NCBI RefSeq assembly: GCF_932276165.1
Contig: NC_063999.1
Coordinates: forward strand, 622,501 to 686,500
Direction of reading: 5' to 3'
Length of the DNA stretch: 64,000 bases
DNA from: Plutella xylostella
Taxonomy: Eukaryota > Arthropoda > Insecta > Lepidoptera > Plutellidae
Shown here piece after piece: positions 22,701 through 34,700 of the stretch. The notes under the pieces are model-generated. The model worked only from the letters and a program-made list of their open reading frames with translations, was not told the origin of the DNA and searched no databases. Position numbers and translations under genes: made by a program. Each line of letters starts with the position of its first letter. Position 1 is the first letter of the stretch.

Positions 22701-25700
22701 TATCCTAATACACATTACATAAGCATTATGTTTATATACATCTACCCTAATCTTCGGTAATGTTAGTTTATATGGATCTCTGCGTGACCTCTCATTTGTG
22801 TCTGATTGCTTTTTAAACAAGTCCATGTGTTCTCTAACAAATACGCATACTTCTTTTATGTACATAGAAAATATTGTTAGTACTTTTAAGGATTTGAAGA
22901 AAGGTTTACAGGATTCATCGTTCCTTATACCAACTATGGCTCGAATACATTTTTTTTGAATACGGAAAACTTTAAAGATGTCAGTTGATCGCCCCCATAA
23001 TAGTAACCCATAATCATCATAATGTTATGAGCGTTCGCCGAGCATGTGGATGGCTGTTTGTGTTCGGTGATTGTGGTTGGTGTTTGGGACTTTGTTTGCT
23101 GTTTGCCGTGTTTGTGACAAACAACAAGCGTGTGGATGGGGCTTAGGATAAATTCGTGCGCCGCACGCGACCGGAAATTGCCGAAATCATACGAATGACG
23201 CCTCGGGAATCTCGGGATGCGCGGGCGGTGGCCTTGACCGGTGGCGTGACCTACGAACGATGCACTTCTCATGTCATTGTCGCAGTTTCACCTTTCGCGC
23301 GCGAATACGTAATTAATTTGTTACTCTAATTACTTATTAACTAAGAAAGTAGTAAATATTTCGTGAGTGTGTATGTGTATGTGTGTGTGTGAGTGAAAAT
23401 GAGTGCAAAATACAATATGGACTTCATAAAAAGCAATAGGACATTTCAAAATAGACTGGACATTAAATCTGCTGGGCCGCCTCGGCCTTTTCTCATCTTA
23501 AAACAGGAGTGCAAAACAAAAAATTAACTTATACCTGAATTTCCAAAAGTGAAATGTACAATAAAAAGAAATGGTTATGTGGATGTGAGAGACTAAATGC
23601 TTTATTTTGCTTTCCGTGTGTTGTTTTCGTTTCGGCGGAGAAGCAATTTCGCGTCAAAAAAGGCACGCAGAATGGATTTAAAATATAAATAAGGTAAAAT
23701 ATACTTATAATTTATTTTACTTCCAATTGTAATAGGTACCTAATCTATTTTTCTTCCAAAATTTACTAAACCCATAAAGTGCACTACCGGGTATCTGAGG
23801 CACCAGCCGCCACTGATCACAACCTATCACTTCCCCATTGCTGGGGCACGGTTCTCCTTCCAATGAAGGAAGGGTTTAGGCCTAGTCCACCACGGTGGCC
23901 TAGTGCGAGTGTATAATATACATAAGTACCTACTGTATGATATATAATAAAACTAAACAACATGGCGTGTACCAGGAGACATAAAAACAACTATGATTAA
24001 CAAAAACAAAAAAATAATTAAAAAATAATAATTATAAATATTGATATTTGAAAATGAAATTATTTGTAGGTATATGACATGAGAAACTCGGACGACCGTT
24101 ATCAATCAGACTTTTGTTTTGCTAGCAATGATTTTTTGAGCTTAGTCTTAAATGATTGCACGGTTTTCAGGTCGCGCAGACTAGGATCCAACCTATTCCA
24201 ACAATGAGTGGAGTTGAAGGAGAACGAGCCCATGAATGCTGCAGACTTGTGCTGTGGAGTCAGGAGCAAGTACGAGGACGCCCTGGTGCGGTGAGAGTTG
24301 AAGTCACGTGACCACCGTAACTTGTTATACAAATATTCAGGCACCCTTTTTTGTATGATAGAATAGAATAGAATAGAATATTTATTCAGAAAATACTTAA
24401 TGCTAAATGTGATTTACAATAATAGGTCAACTCTTAATGCTAAAGGTAGTTTAAAATGCTGATCTGAACTAGGAAATAACAGAGTTTTTCCTGTATTTCA
24501 GATGGAAAAGCTCTAAATTAAACAATTTTAGAATCTAAATTAAATAATCTTAGAACAGAAAATATTAAGTAATCTTACTTTCTAAATGTTTTATGTTAGA
24601 TTTATTATAAACAAGGCAATTTATGTTAGGTGTAGGTAATTATATAAGTTAAAAGTATTGTTTAGTTATACACTAATAATAATAAGTTAAATTAACGGTA
24701 ACAATTCTCACTTGACAATAGTTAATAAGTTCTCTGTATCTTCGTAGGACATCTCTTGTAGAGATTTCTGGAGAACGTTCTTACACTTGGTGTAAGTTAA
24801 CGGGTAGAGGACTAATTTAGCATTTAACCTATTGTAAAGGATTGGTCCCAAGAACAAGTAAAACCTAGATGTTAACGCATGTTTGGTTGTTTTTATTGTG
24901 CAAACTTTATCTACTCTCCTTTTGTTTGTTAATTCTGGGCTGTAGGGAAGTGCCGTGTGCTGTTTTAAAACTATACTTGAAATAAATAACTGGCGGACTG
25001 TTAGTACTTTGCATGATTCATATAGAAGTTTCGTCGGATAACGGAAAGGGCGAAATGTTGAGACTTTAAGAACTGCTCTTTGAGCTCTTTCGATTCTCAA
25101 TAATAAGGTTTTAGCCGAGCCACCCCACGAAGTGATACAGTATGTTAATACTGATTGGCACAGCGCAAAGTAGACTTGCCTGATAATTTTGGAATCTGAT
25201 ATAAAACGAAGCTTTTTAAATACATGTCGTATCCGGTCAAACGGAAGTCCCGGTCGGAACGTCAAACGTGTCACGTGACAGCACAGCAGCGTCACCAGAT
25301 CACGTGACTGCACAGCAGCGCCGCCGCCCCGTCACGTGGCATGTTTCGACAGAGTCTTGGTGGCGACCGGCCGCCCAGCGGAGCTCACTTCTCGTTGGAG
25401 CGCCAGTCGCGAAGCACCTTGGAACTGTCCCTCGTTCCGTACCCAGTTTGTGAAGTGTCTGTGTGTGAATATTATAGCCTAGCATTTGATTTGTACAGTG
25501 TCCGTTAAATTAAAATAAAGTGTGAAGATTAACTTTGTGTTCCTCGTTTCTTGATTACCCTACTGTCTGCCCACAATGAATAACCCGGTGCCGCCTCCTG
25601 CGACATCAGAAGTGGGATCAAATCAAGAAAACGAGAGGAATCGTGGTGAAAACAATAGTGATGAACAATGGCGTGGACTTTTTGAAATGCAAAATTTGCA

Positions 25701-28700
25701 AATGCGCGCACTAATTCAAGCGCTAAAGACCCCTAGTGTGAACAGTGCAGTGAACCTACCCAAGTTCGACCCTGACAAGCCCGACGTGGATGCAAGATCC
25801 TGGTGCGCGACGGCAGACCTGTGCTTCACCGGAAACCCTATAGAAGGCGGACAGCTCATCATGACCTTGAGCAAGGCCCTCAAAGGAGCAGCGTCAACCT
25901 GGCTGTCTCAAATAACGTACCCAGGTATGACATGGGCTGATTTCAAAGAGCTCTTCACATCAAGATTTGTGTGCGTAGAAACAAATGCGGCTACCCTCAT
26001 TAACCTCAGTAATGATAAACCGCTGGAAAAAGAGACCTACGGTGCCTACGCGACCCGCCAAATCACCGCACTCATGAGCCGCTGGAAAAATGCGAGTATT
26101 GAACAAGTTGCAGTGTCGGTTGTGCTTTCCCATCTTGCACAATTCGACAACCGTTTGAATCGTCTCGCATTCACAACAGAAATTTCCACTCGCAGTGAGT
26201 TGCAAAAAGAACTGCAGGCCTTTTCATACCTGAAGCGGAAATCCCCTACCGTGACTGAAGCAAGCAAGCCTGTAATGGACAACGCGAAACGACAAAAGTT
26301 TTCACAACCGACAACAGTGAAGTGCTTTTTGTGTGGAAAACTCGGACACAAACAAGCAGATTGTCGTCTCAAAGGATTGTATCCTAAGAAGCAGCCAGCC
26401 CCAGCGTCATCCCAAGCTAGCCACCAGCAACAGCCAGCCAGCAGCCGAGCTATCATCTGCTTCAAGTGTGGCGAACCGGGCCACATCGCGACGCGCTGCC
26501 CAGCCCCCGCGTCTACCCCCAGGCCAGAGCGACGAGTCGACCTTTGTGTGGTCGAGCCCCCAACCGGAGAGCTAAAACATCTTGGTGAGCATTTTGTTTT
26601 TCATTATGACTCTGGTGCAGAGTGTTCGCTTATTAAAGAAAAGATTGCTAATAAGTTTAGTGGAAAACGAATCAATAATGCAGTGACACTGATAGGCATA
26701 GGAAATAATAATGTTGTTAGTAGCTTGCAAATATTGAGTGAGGTAGAAATTAATGGATTCAGGATGGAGATCTTATTTCACGTTTTGCCTGATGTGTACC
26801 TACGAAGCGATATCATGCTAGGTAGAGAAATTTTGAGCAACGGTTACTCAGTTAACATGACTGCAAAGGATTTTACTCTGACAAGGTTATGTGTGGTAAA
26901 TAAGTGTGATTCAGTAGCTAGTGCCCCGGCCTACGACCTAAAAAACATCAATACAGACATCCCCGATGATAAACTTTGCGAGTTGCATAGAGCGTTGGAA
27001 CCTTTTGCTGATTTTTTTATCGTTGGTTTTCCAACCACCCGCGTTACAACGGGACAGCTAGAAATTAAATTAATTGACCCCAATCGTACCGTGCAGCGTC
27101 GTCCGTATCGTTTATCACCGGAAGAACGTAAAATTATGCGTGATAGAGTAGAAGAGTTGTTGCGTGCAAACATAATTAGGCCCAGTTGTTCACCGTTTGC
27201 GAGTCCTGCGCTCTTAGTAAAGAAACAAGACGGAGCTGATCGTATGTGCATTGATTATCGTGAGTTGAATAGCAACACTGTCCCCGATAATTATCCACTT
27301 CCCTTGATTGTAGACCAGATTTCTAGGCTTCATGGTGCTTATTACTTTACAAAGCTAGATTGCGCAAGTGGCTTCCATTTAATTCCTGTCAAGGACGATA
27401 AATCCATCGAACGGACCGCTTTTGTAACGGCTGAAGGCCAATATGAATTCCTTACCATGCCCTTTGGCTTGCGTAATGCAATTTCAGTTTTTCAGAGAGC
27501 TATCATAAATGCTCTAGGAGAGCTTGCTTACTCGTACGTGATTGTTTACGTTGATGACGTCCTGATAATATCAGAAAATGTAGAGCAAGGTATAGAGCGG
27601 CTGAAAACAGTATTAGATGTACTTACAAAGGCAGGGTTTTCATTAAACTTGAAGAAATGCTCTTTTCTTAAAACCCGGATAGAGTATTTAGGCTATGAGA
27701 TCGAAGCGGGTGAGATAAGGCCGAACAAACGTAAGATAGAGTCGTTATCTGCACTGCCTCCACCCCAGTCAGTCACACAGGTGAGGCAATTTATAGGTCT
27801 AGCCTCCTACTTTAGACAGTTCGTGCCGAATTTCTCTCGCATCATGGCCCCTCTACATATCTTGACATCAGGTAAGACACAGTTTGCATGGACAGACAAA
27901 CACGAAGAAGCTCGACAGACAATTATAGAGACTCTTACCACGGAACCTGTCCTGATGATCTTTGACCCAGAGCATCCAGTGGAACTTCACACCGACGCTA
28001 GTGCCGAGGGTTATGGAGCGATTTTACTGCAAATCGTGGATGGTAAGCGAAGACCAGTAGCATATTTTAGCAAGCGCACTACGCCGGCGGAGTCCCGATA
28101 CCATTCTTATGAATTGGAAACGCTCGCTGTCGTAAATGCTATCAAACATTTCCGGCAATACCTACACGGAAGGAGGTTTGTAGTGGTGACCGACTGTAAT
28201 TCGCTCAAATCATCACGGAACAAAATTGATCTGACACCTAGAGTTCACAGGTGGTGGGCTTTCCTTCAGTCTTACGACTTTGATGTGGTGTATCGAGCAG
28301 GTAAGCAAATGGCACACGTAGATTTCTTCTCTAGAAATCATCTTACACCTCAATCAAAGGAACCGGTAGTCAAATGCGCCCAGAAGATGGTTAACTTAAC
28401 CGAGCTTTCTGAAAACTGGCTCTATGCAGAGCAACAGCGCGATGGAGAGATTGTGAAGCTGATAGCAGACCTCAACGATGGTGAGATGAGCGAGGATCTA
28501 GCCAAGACTTATGAGATACGTTCTGGTGTTCTCTACAGAAAGGTGCAACGACACGGTAAGACAAAATGTTTACCAATAGTTCCCCGAGCGATGAGATGGT
28601 CTGTCATAAACAACGTACATGAATCGCTGATACATCTAGGGTGGGAGAAGACCTTAGAAAAGCTCTACGACCATTATTGGTTTGAAGGTATGTGTCGCTA

Positions 28701-31700
28701 CGTGAAGAAGTTTACTGACAATTGTGTTACATGCAAAGTTGCCAAAAAACATTCAGGCAAGGTACAGGCTGAACTTCACCCAATACCTAAGGTGACAGTC
28801 CCGTGGCACACGGTGCACATCGACGCTACCGGTAAGCTCAGTGGTAAAAACGACACCAAAGAGTATGTTTTTGTGCTCATAGACGCTTTTACGAAATACG
28901 TCCTACTCTACAAACGGGCAAGTAGAGAGGATAATGAGCGTGTTAAAGGCAATGTTGACAGCAGTAGAGTCGAGCGGTGATAGGTCATGACAGGATGCGC
29001 TAGGAGACGTTCAATTGGCAATAAATTGCACAGTAAATAGAGTCACTAAAGCCAGTCCCCTGGAACTCATGATAGGCAAAGTTGCTCGTCCTCTAGATCT
29101 GATGGCAGATGAGGTAGAGCATACTATTGATCTCGAAGAAGTTAGGCAATCGGCGTCAGAAAGGATTGAGAAAAATGCAGTCTATGATAAGAGACGTTTT
29201 GATTCAACTAAGGCAAGACTGAATAAGTTCTCTATCGGTGATTTTGTTTTGATTGAAAATGAGGAGCGGAATCAAACAAAGTTGGACCCGAAATTCAAAG
29301 GGCCGTTTAGAATAATAGAGGTTTTAGAAGGCGATCGGTATGTGTTAAAATCGTTGAATTGTAAAAGAACATACAAGTACGCACATGATAGGTTGCGAAA
29401 AATGCCGGAGGGTCAAATACCAATCGAAATGTCTAATGAGGAGAGTGATCGTGAGGAAGTAGAGCATGTTGATGCTGCGATGATGGAGTAAGGTGTGCTC
29501 GGTTCGGTTGGTCGGCTATACCAGAGACCATGCCGTAGTCGTAGCTCGTTAGAAGTCGGTATTTGCTTGCGGAGGGCAAACCGTGGGTACGCGATGGGCG
29601 GATGGTTCTGGCGGAGGCCGGGTCTTTGTAGAGACCAAAGAGTAATGGTTGTACTCTGCGATCCTTGGAGAGGATGCGCGTGTTGGTGAGCTCGGGTAGC
29701 TCTAGGCCACGAATGGGACACTTACTATCATCTAAGTTGCTATTGATGTGATCATTGAGATAATGTGATTTGTAGAGCTGTTGATTATTTGGTGGTATTT
29801 GATTCTTCGTGCATTGGTAATGATTCCCTAATGATTCTGAAAGTTAATGGTGTTGTAAATAGTCAATGTTAATAAAATTATGATGATGATGATGATGAAT
29901 GGTGTGTATTAGATCTTAGTGAATATTGTCATTTAGCTTGTAAATAGTATCAAATAAAAGACCAGATTTTGAAAAATTGCTTTATTTGTAAACATTTGGT
30001 AGTCATCATGACTGACTTAGGTCAGGAATGACCGAACGAATACTGTGCGAAATTCGTTTGTTTCAGAGTAAACACACGAGGACGTGTGTAGAGGCAGAAT
30101 GGCCGTGTCGTATCCGGTCAAACGGAAGTCCCGGTCGGAACGTCAAACGTGTCACGTGACAGCACAGCAGCGTCACCAGATCACGTGACTGCACAGCAGC
30201 GCCGCCGCCCCGTCACGTGGCATGTTTCGACAGAGTCTTGGTGGCGACCGGCCGCCCAGCGGAGCTCACTTCTCGTTGGAGCGCCAGTCGCGAAGCACCT
30301 TGGAACTGTCCCTCGTTCCGTACCCAGTTTGTGAAGTGTCTGTGTGTGAATATTATAGCCTAGCATTTGATTTGTACAGTGTCCGTTAAATTAAAATAAA
30401 GTGTGAAGATTAACTTTGTGTTCCTCGTTTCTTGATTACCCTACTGTCTGCCCACAATGAATAACCCGGTGCCGCCTCCTGCGACATACAAATATTAATT
30501 TACGAACTCTGCTGCTTAGAGCTTCTATATGTTGCTTGAATGATAGAGTTTCGTCGATGATAATACCCAGATATTTAGTTTTGTTTGTGTTAGTAATTGT
30601 AGGACAGGTGCAGGGATAGCCCAGGGATTTACAATAGTGAGCGTATACGTTTGGAATTTTTAATTGTGATTTGGGTTTTTGTTTTGAAAATTCAATAAAG
30701 TTTGTTTTCTCGGCATTAAGTGTAAGTAGGTGATGCTGAAGCCAGCGGTTAACAATATTGAAACCTCTTTGTGCATAATCGTAAACTAGTTTTTTGTTTT
30801 CCGCGTTAGCAGAAAAAAGTAGAGCAGTGTCATCAGCGTACGACAGAATAATGCCGTTTTCTAGTTTAAGGTTGCAAAGATCGTTTATATATATTAGAAA
30901 TAAAGTAGGGCCCAGAATACTTCCTTGAGGAACTCCAAAACCGGTATTTTCCTGATCAGAGCTGACGACGTTGCCTATCTTCACGCACTGAGTGCGCTCG
31001 GTCAGATAATTTTCAAATAGTTTCAGCTGGGTACCTCTTATACCTAACATTTCGAGTTTATGTAATAAAATCGGGATAGATACTGTATCGAAGGCTTTGG
31101 AAAGATCTAAGAATATCCCTATTGTCTGATTACCTTTATCCAGATTTTGAGCTAAGTAGTCAGTTAACTCATGGACAGCATCGGCCGCTGATAACTTAGG
31201 CCTAAAACCAAATTGTGTTCTAGATAAAAAAGAGTTTTTGTTTAGAAATTGCATTAATCTGTTGTTTATGATTTTTTCTAATATTTTAGACACAGCTGGT
31301 AAAAGAGAAATGGGTCGGTAATTCGTCACCTCTGTTTTATCGCCAGATTTATAAATGGGCACAACCACTGCTTTTTTTAAACATTTAGGAAAAACTCCAG
31401 AGGAAAGACATAGTTGGAAAATATATGTCAGTGGTGGTATTAATATATGTTTGAATTTATATGATACCATATAGGAGGCAAGCAAAGTGGAGATGCCGAC
31501 GGCTTGCTAATTTTAAAATATTCGACTTATTTATGTAAGGTGTCACGTGACATCGTGCAGGGATATTGTGGCAGTACCGTGCGCAAGCATTTTGAACACG
31601 CTGAAGGAGACGTTGCGTTTTGCCATAGAGACAGGGGCCGTAAACGGTGTCTGCATAGTTTAGTTGAGATAGAACTAAACTTTCACATAATTGTTCACGA

Positions 31701-34700
31701 ACTTCAAGTTTTATGTATGGTCTTATACGATAAAGAACTTTTAATCTATAAAAACAGCTTGATACTAAATTTAAAATGTGTTTCTCAAAGCGTAGGTTAG
31801 AGTCGAAATTGATGCCGAGATTTTTAGCCTCGCTTACTAATTGAATAGATTCTCCGGCCACCTTAATATCTGGGTTATGTAACTCGAGCCCGAGTTCCAC
31901 CTTGAACTCCTCGGTGGTGTCGTTAGCCGTGGAGTTGAGCCGGTCCTCAGCCACGACCAGCTCGGGCACCTCCGGGCTGCTCGCCACTGCCCGTGTTAGG
32001 GGGGAGGCGGGGATGGTCTCCGCGGCTGCCGGCGCCGGGGCGCACGCAGGGCACAGCCAGGTGTCAGGGCGCGCATCTTGATCACCCCCCTTTAGGCAGT
32101 ACGGGTGATAGACAGTAGCGCATTTGGAGCATTTCGCGCATTTAGTCACATCGCCCCGCGGTATGTGTTTGCTGCAGCCTCCGCATTTAGTCATTGCGTA
32201 GGTACAATTTTTATGATATGCGCGCACGGCAAACAGACAGACCCAGCCACACTTAATAAGTGTATTGCGCTAGACGGCACTGTAATTGCGTTTTCTGACG
32301 AAACCCAGATGGCACTGACAACTATTTGTGATTATTTTACTAATTGCGCATGCAGGGTACACAAACTGTTAGAACAACTTTCGTTTTCGGGATACACCCA
32401 CAAAAAATGATTGTAATGATATATTCACTGATCACTTTTGCAAAGATATCCTAGTAATAGGCCACTATGCACTAAGATAACACTTGATGTAAACAATTGT
32501 CACTTGATTATTTGTTTATTAAACTTTTTATGACTTGATAACGTTGTTTTGATTTTTATGACTCGATCTAAACAAGCGAGCACCTTATCGCGAACACGTC
32601 AGTGACGTCACTCGCTGAAGCATATGCTGAGTTGCATAAAGCCAATGTCGACCTTAAATATATTGCTGCCTTGCTTAGACAATACACGGACAGATAGCGA
32701 CAAACATAGATTGAATGTCAACATTAGATTAAAATTCCTTTCTGCAACTCGGCATAGAGCGGCATTAGAGCCATAGAGCTAAGTAAATCGTAGTATACGT
32801 TTTTAAGCCTTTTTGTGATCTTTCCGATCTCGATTTCGATTTTACTATAGTAATCTAACAGTGAATCCTATTATTAGCCTTACTGTTTTTGTTTGTACTT
32901 AGCATTAATTTATACAATGTACCTAATGCTGTTGGATTTTCCCCTCTGAACACTTGGTCCGACTGCTTAGTCCGACTGATCGGACCAAGTGAACTTTTTT
33001 TTCCTATTGGTTCGAATCATCGGATGAATAGGAAAAGTGAGTCCACTTTGTCCGACCGATCGGATCAAGTGAACTATTGATCCGACATGTTGGATATTTT
33101 TTAGAACGCTTGGCGTGGAAAGGATCATTATTTAAGTGAAGATTAATAAGGTTATGTATAATAGCCACGTTCTCCCGTGTCCAATAACCGTTGATGGCAT
33201 GACCCTAGAAGCTGTTCAACAATATGTCTACCTTGGACAGACTCTGCAGCTGGGTAGAAACAACTTCCAATCAGAGGTCAATAGAAGAATACAGTTAGGC
33301 TGGGCAGCATTTGACAAACTTCGTCTTCTCGTCGCCTATACCACAAAGTCTCAAGACGAAAGTCTTTGATCAGTGTGTCATACCGGTTATGACCTATGGG
33401 GCTGAAACGCGGACACTAACAGTGGGACTGGTTCACAAACTGAAGGTCACTCAGCGAGCTATGATTGAAAGAGCTATGCTTGGAGTCTCTCTGAAAGATC
33501 GCATCCGGAACGAAGTAATCCGACAGAGAACTAAAGTCACCGACATAGCTCACCGAGTTAGTAAGCTTAAGTGGCAGTGGGCTGGTCACATCTGTCGAAG
33601 AACCGATGACCGATGGGGTAAACGTGTTCTGGAGTGAAGGCCGCGACTAGGCAAACGTAGTCGCCCTCCAGCTAGATACACCGGCTGGTTACGATTGGAT
33701 GCGGAAAGCTAAAGATCGCATCCAGTGGCGTGCTTTGGGAGAGGCCTACGTCCAGCAGTGGACTGCTATAGGCTAATGATGTAATAAAGTCTCACTGTTG
33801 TTCTCTTTTTTGTTGTGCTTAGAATGTTTTTAGTTTATGTTTTTTAACCTATAGTTCCTAAGTTACCTAAAGTTCCGAATAAAGTTTTGTTTGATTTTTA
33901 AAAGTTGTCTCACTATTCTATACTATTCTATTCTATTCTATTCTAAAAGTTTTAGTTCTTTCTGTCCGACTCCGACTACTTGGTCCGATCAGGCGGACCA
34001 TAAGTTCTAATTTCAAAGTAGTAATGATAGTCCGATTCATTAATCGAACCAATAGGAAAAAAAAGTTCACTTGGTCCGATCAGTCGGACTAAGCAGTCGG
34101 ACCAAGTGTTCAGAGGGGGATTTTCAATAAAAACAAAATAAAAAGCGCATACCTTTCTCCCTAGCCTCGGGTTTCTGCATGTGCACTGCAATCTAGCTTA
34201 CCCCCCCCGCGTCCCGCTGCGCGCCGCCAGCTCCTGCTGCTCTATGGTCTCAACCGTGTGGAAATACCTACCTTTGTTTATCAAACTTGCAACACCAGAG
34301 TTGTCACAATTACTCTAGCCTAAATGATTGTGTCTAATTGGTGACCCCGACATGATATATGTTAGCAATACATATCATAGATACAGCCATAGAGCTAAGT
34401 AAAGCCCATACCTTTCTCCCTAGCCCCGGGCTTCTGCATATGCACTGCGTCGAGCTTCCCCCCCCGCGTCCCGCTGCGAGCCGCCTGCTCCTGCTGCTCT
34501 ATGGTCTGCTCCTCGGCCGAGTAGATGCGCTGGAGGCTCTGGGGGACAGGTTGAGAGGATGAAATAAGACAGAGTATTCTTCTTCATTACAGTAAATTCA
34601 CACAACATCTGTTTTACAGGATAAGTTTTACGAGTATTGTTATTTTGGTTCCGGTATAGAGTAAAGATTTTGAGTTTGTTGCCACTGTCGAATGTAGAAG

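Larger units (their letters stand above)
20353..23815 (+). mobile_element. hAT-type DNA transposon containing younger insertions
   Basis: Terminal inverted repeats CAGTGGCGGCTG / CAGCCGCCACTG and a perfect 8-bp target duplication ATCACAAC (20345-20352, 23816-23823). The host site is itself a repeat, of the type seen complete at 54134-54535. The coding remnant is a 42-residue frame near the right end; the rest was replaced or displaced by PIF/Harbinger and LINE insertions. Confidence 0.88.
25225..30486 (+). mobile_element. Gypsy-type LTR retrotransposon, recent but defective
   Basis: 5262 bp with two 381-bp LTRs (25225-25605, 30106-30486) that I read as identical, TGTCG...CGACA ends and 4-bp target duplication TACA (25221-25224, 30487-30490). 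The gag start codon at 25576 falls inside the 5' LTR, so its last 30 bases encode the first ten residues. The 3' non-coding part includes a (GAT)n run near 29880. The target is a CR1/Jockey LINE. Identical LTRs with broken integrase suggest a copy mobilised in trans, or a very recent deletion. Confidence 0.93.

Noticed and set aside
14532..29491. Endogenous retrovirus (envelope-bearing) interpretation of the LTR elements
   Set aside because: Neither the copia nor the gypsy element has an envelope frame after pol; both are ordinary LTR retrotransposons.
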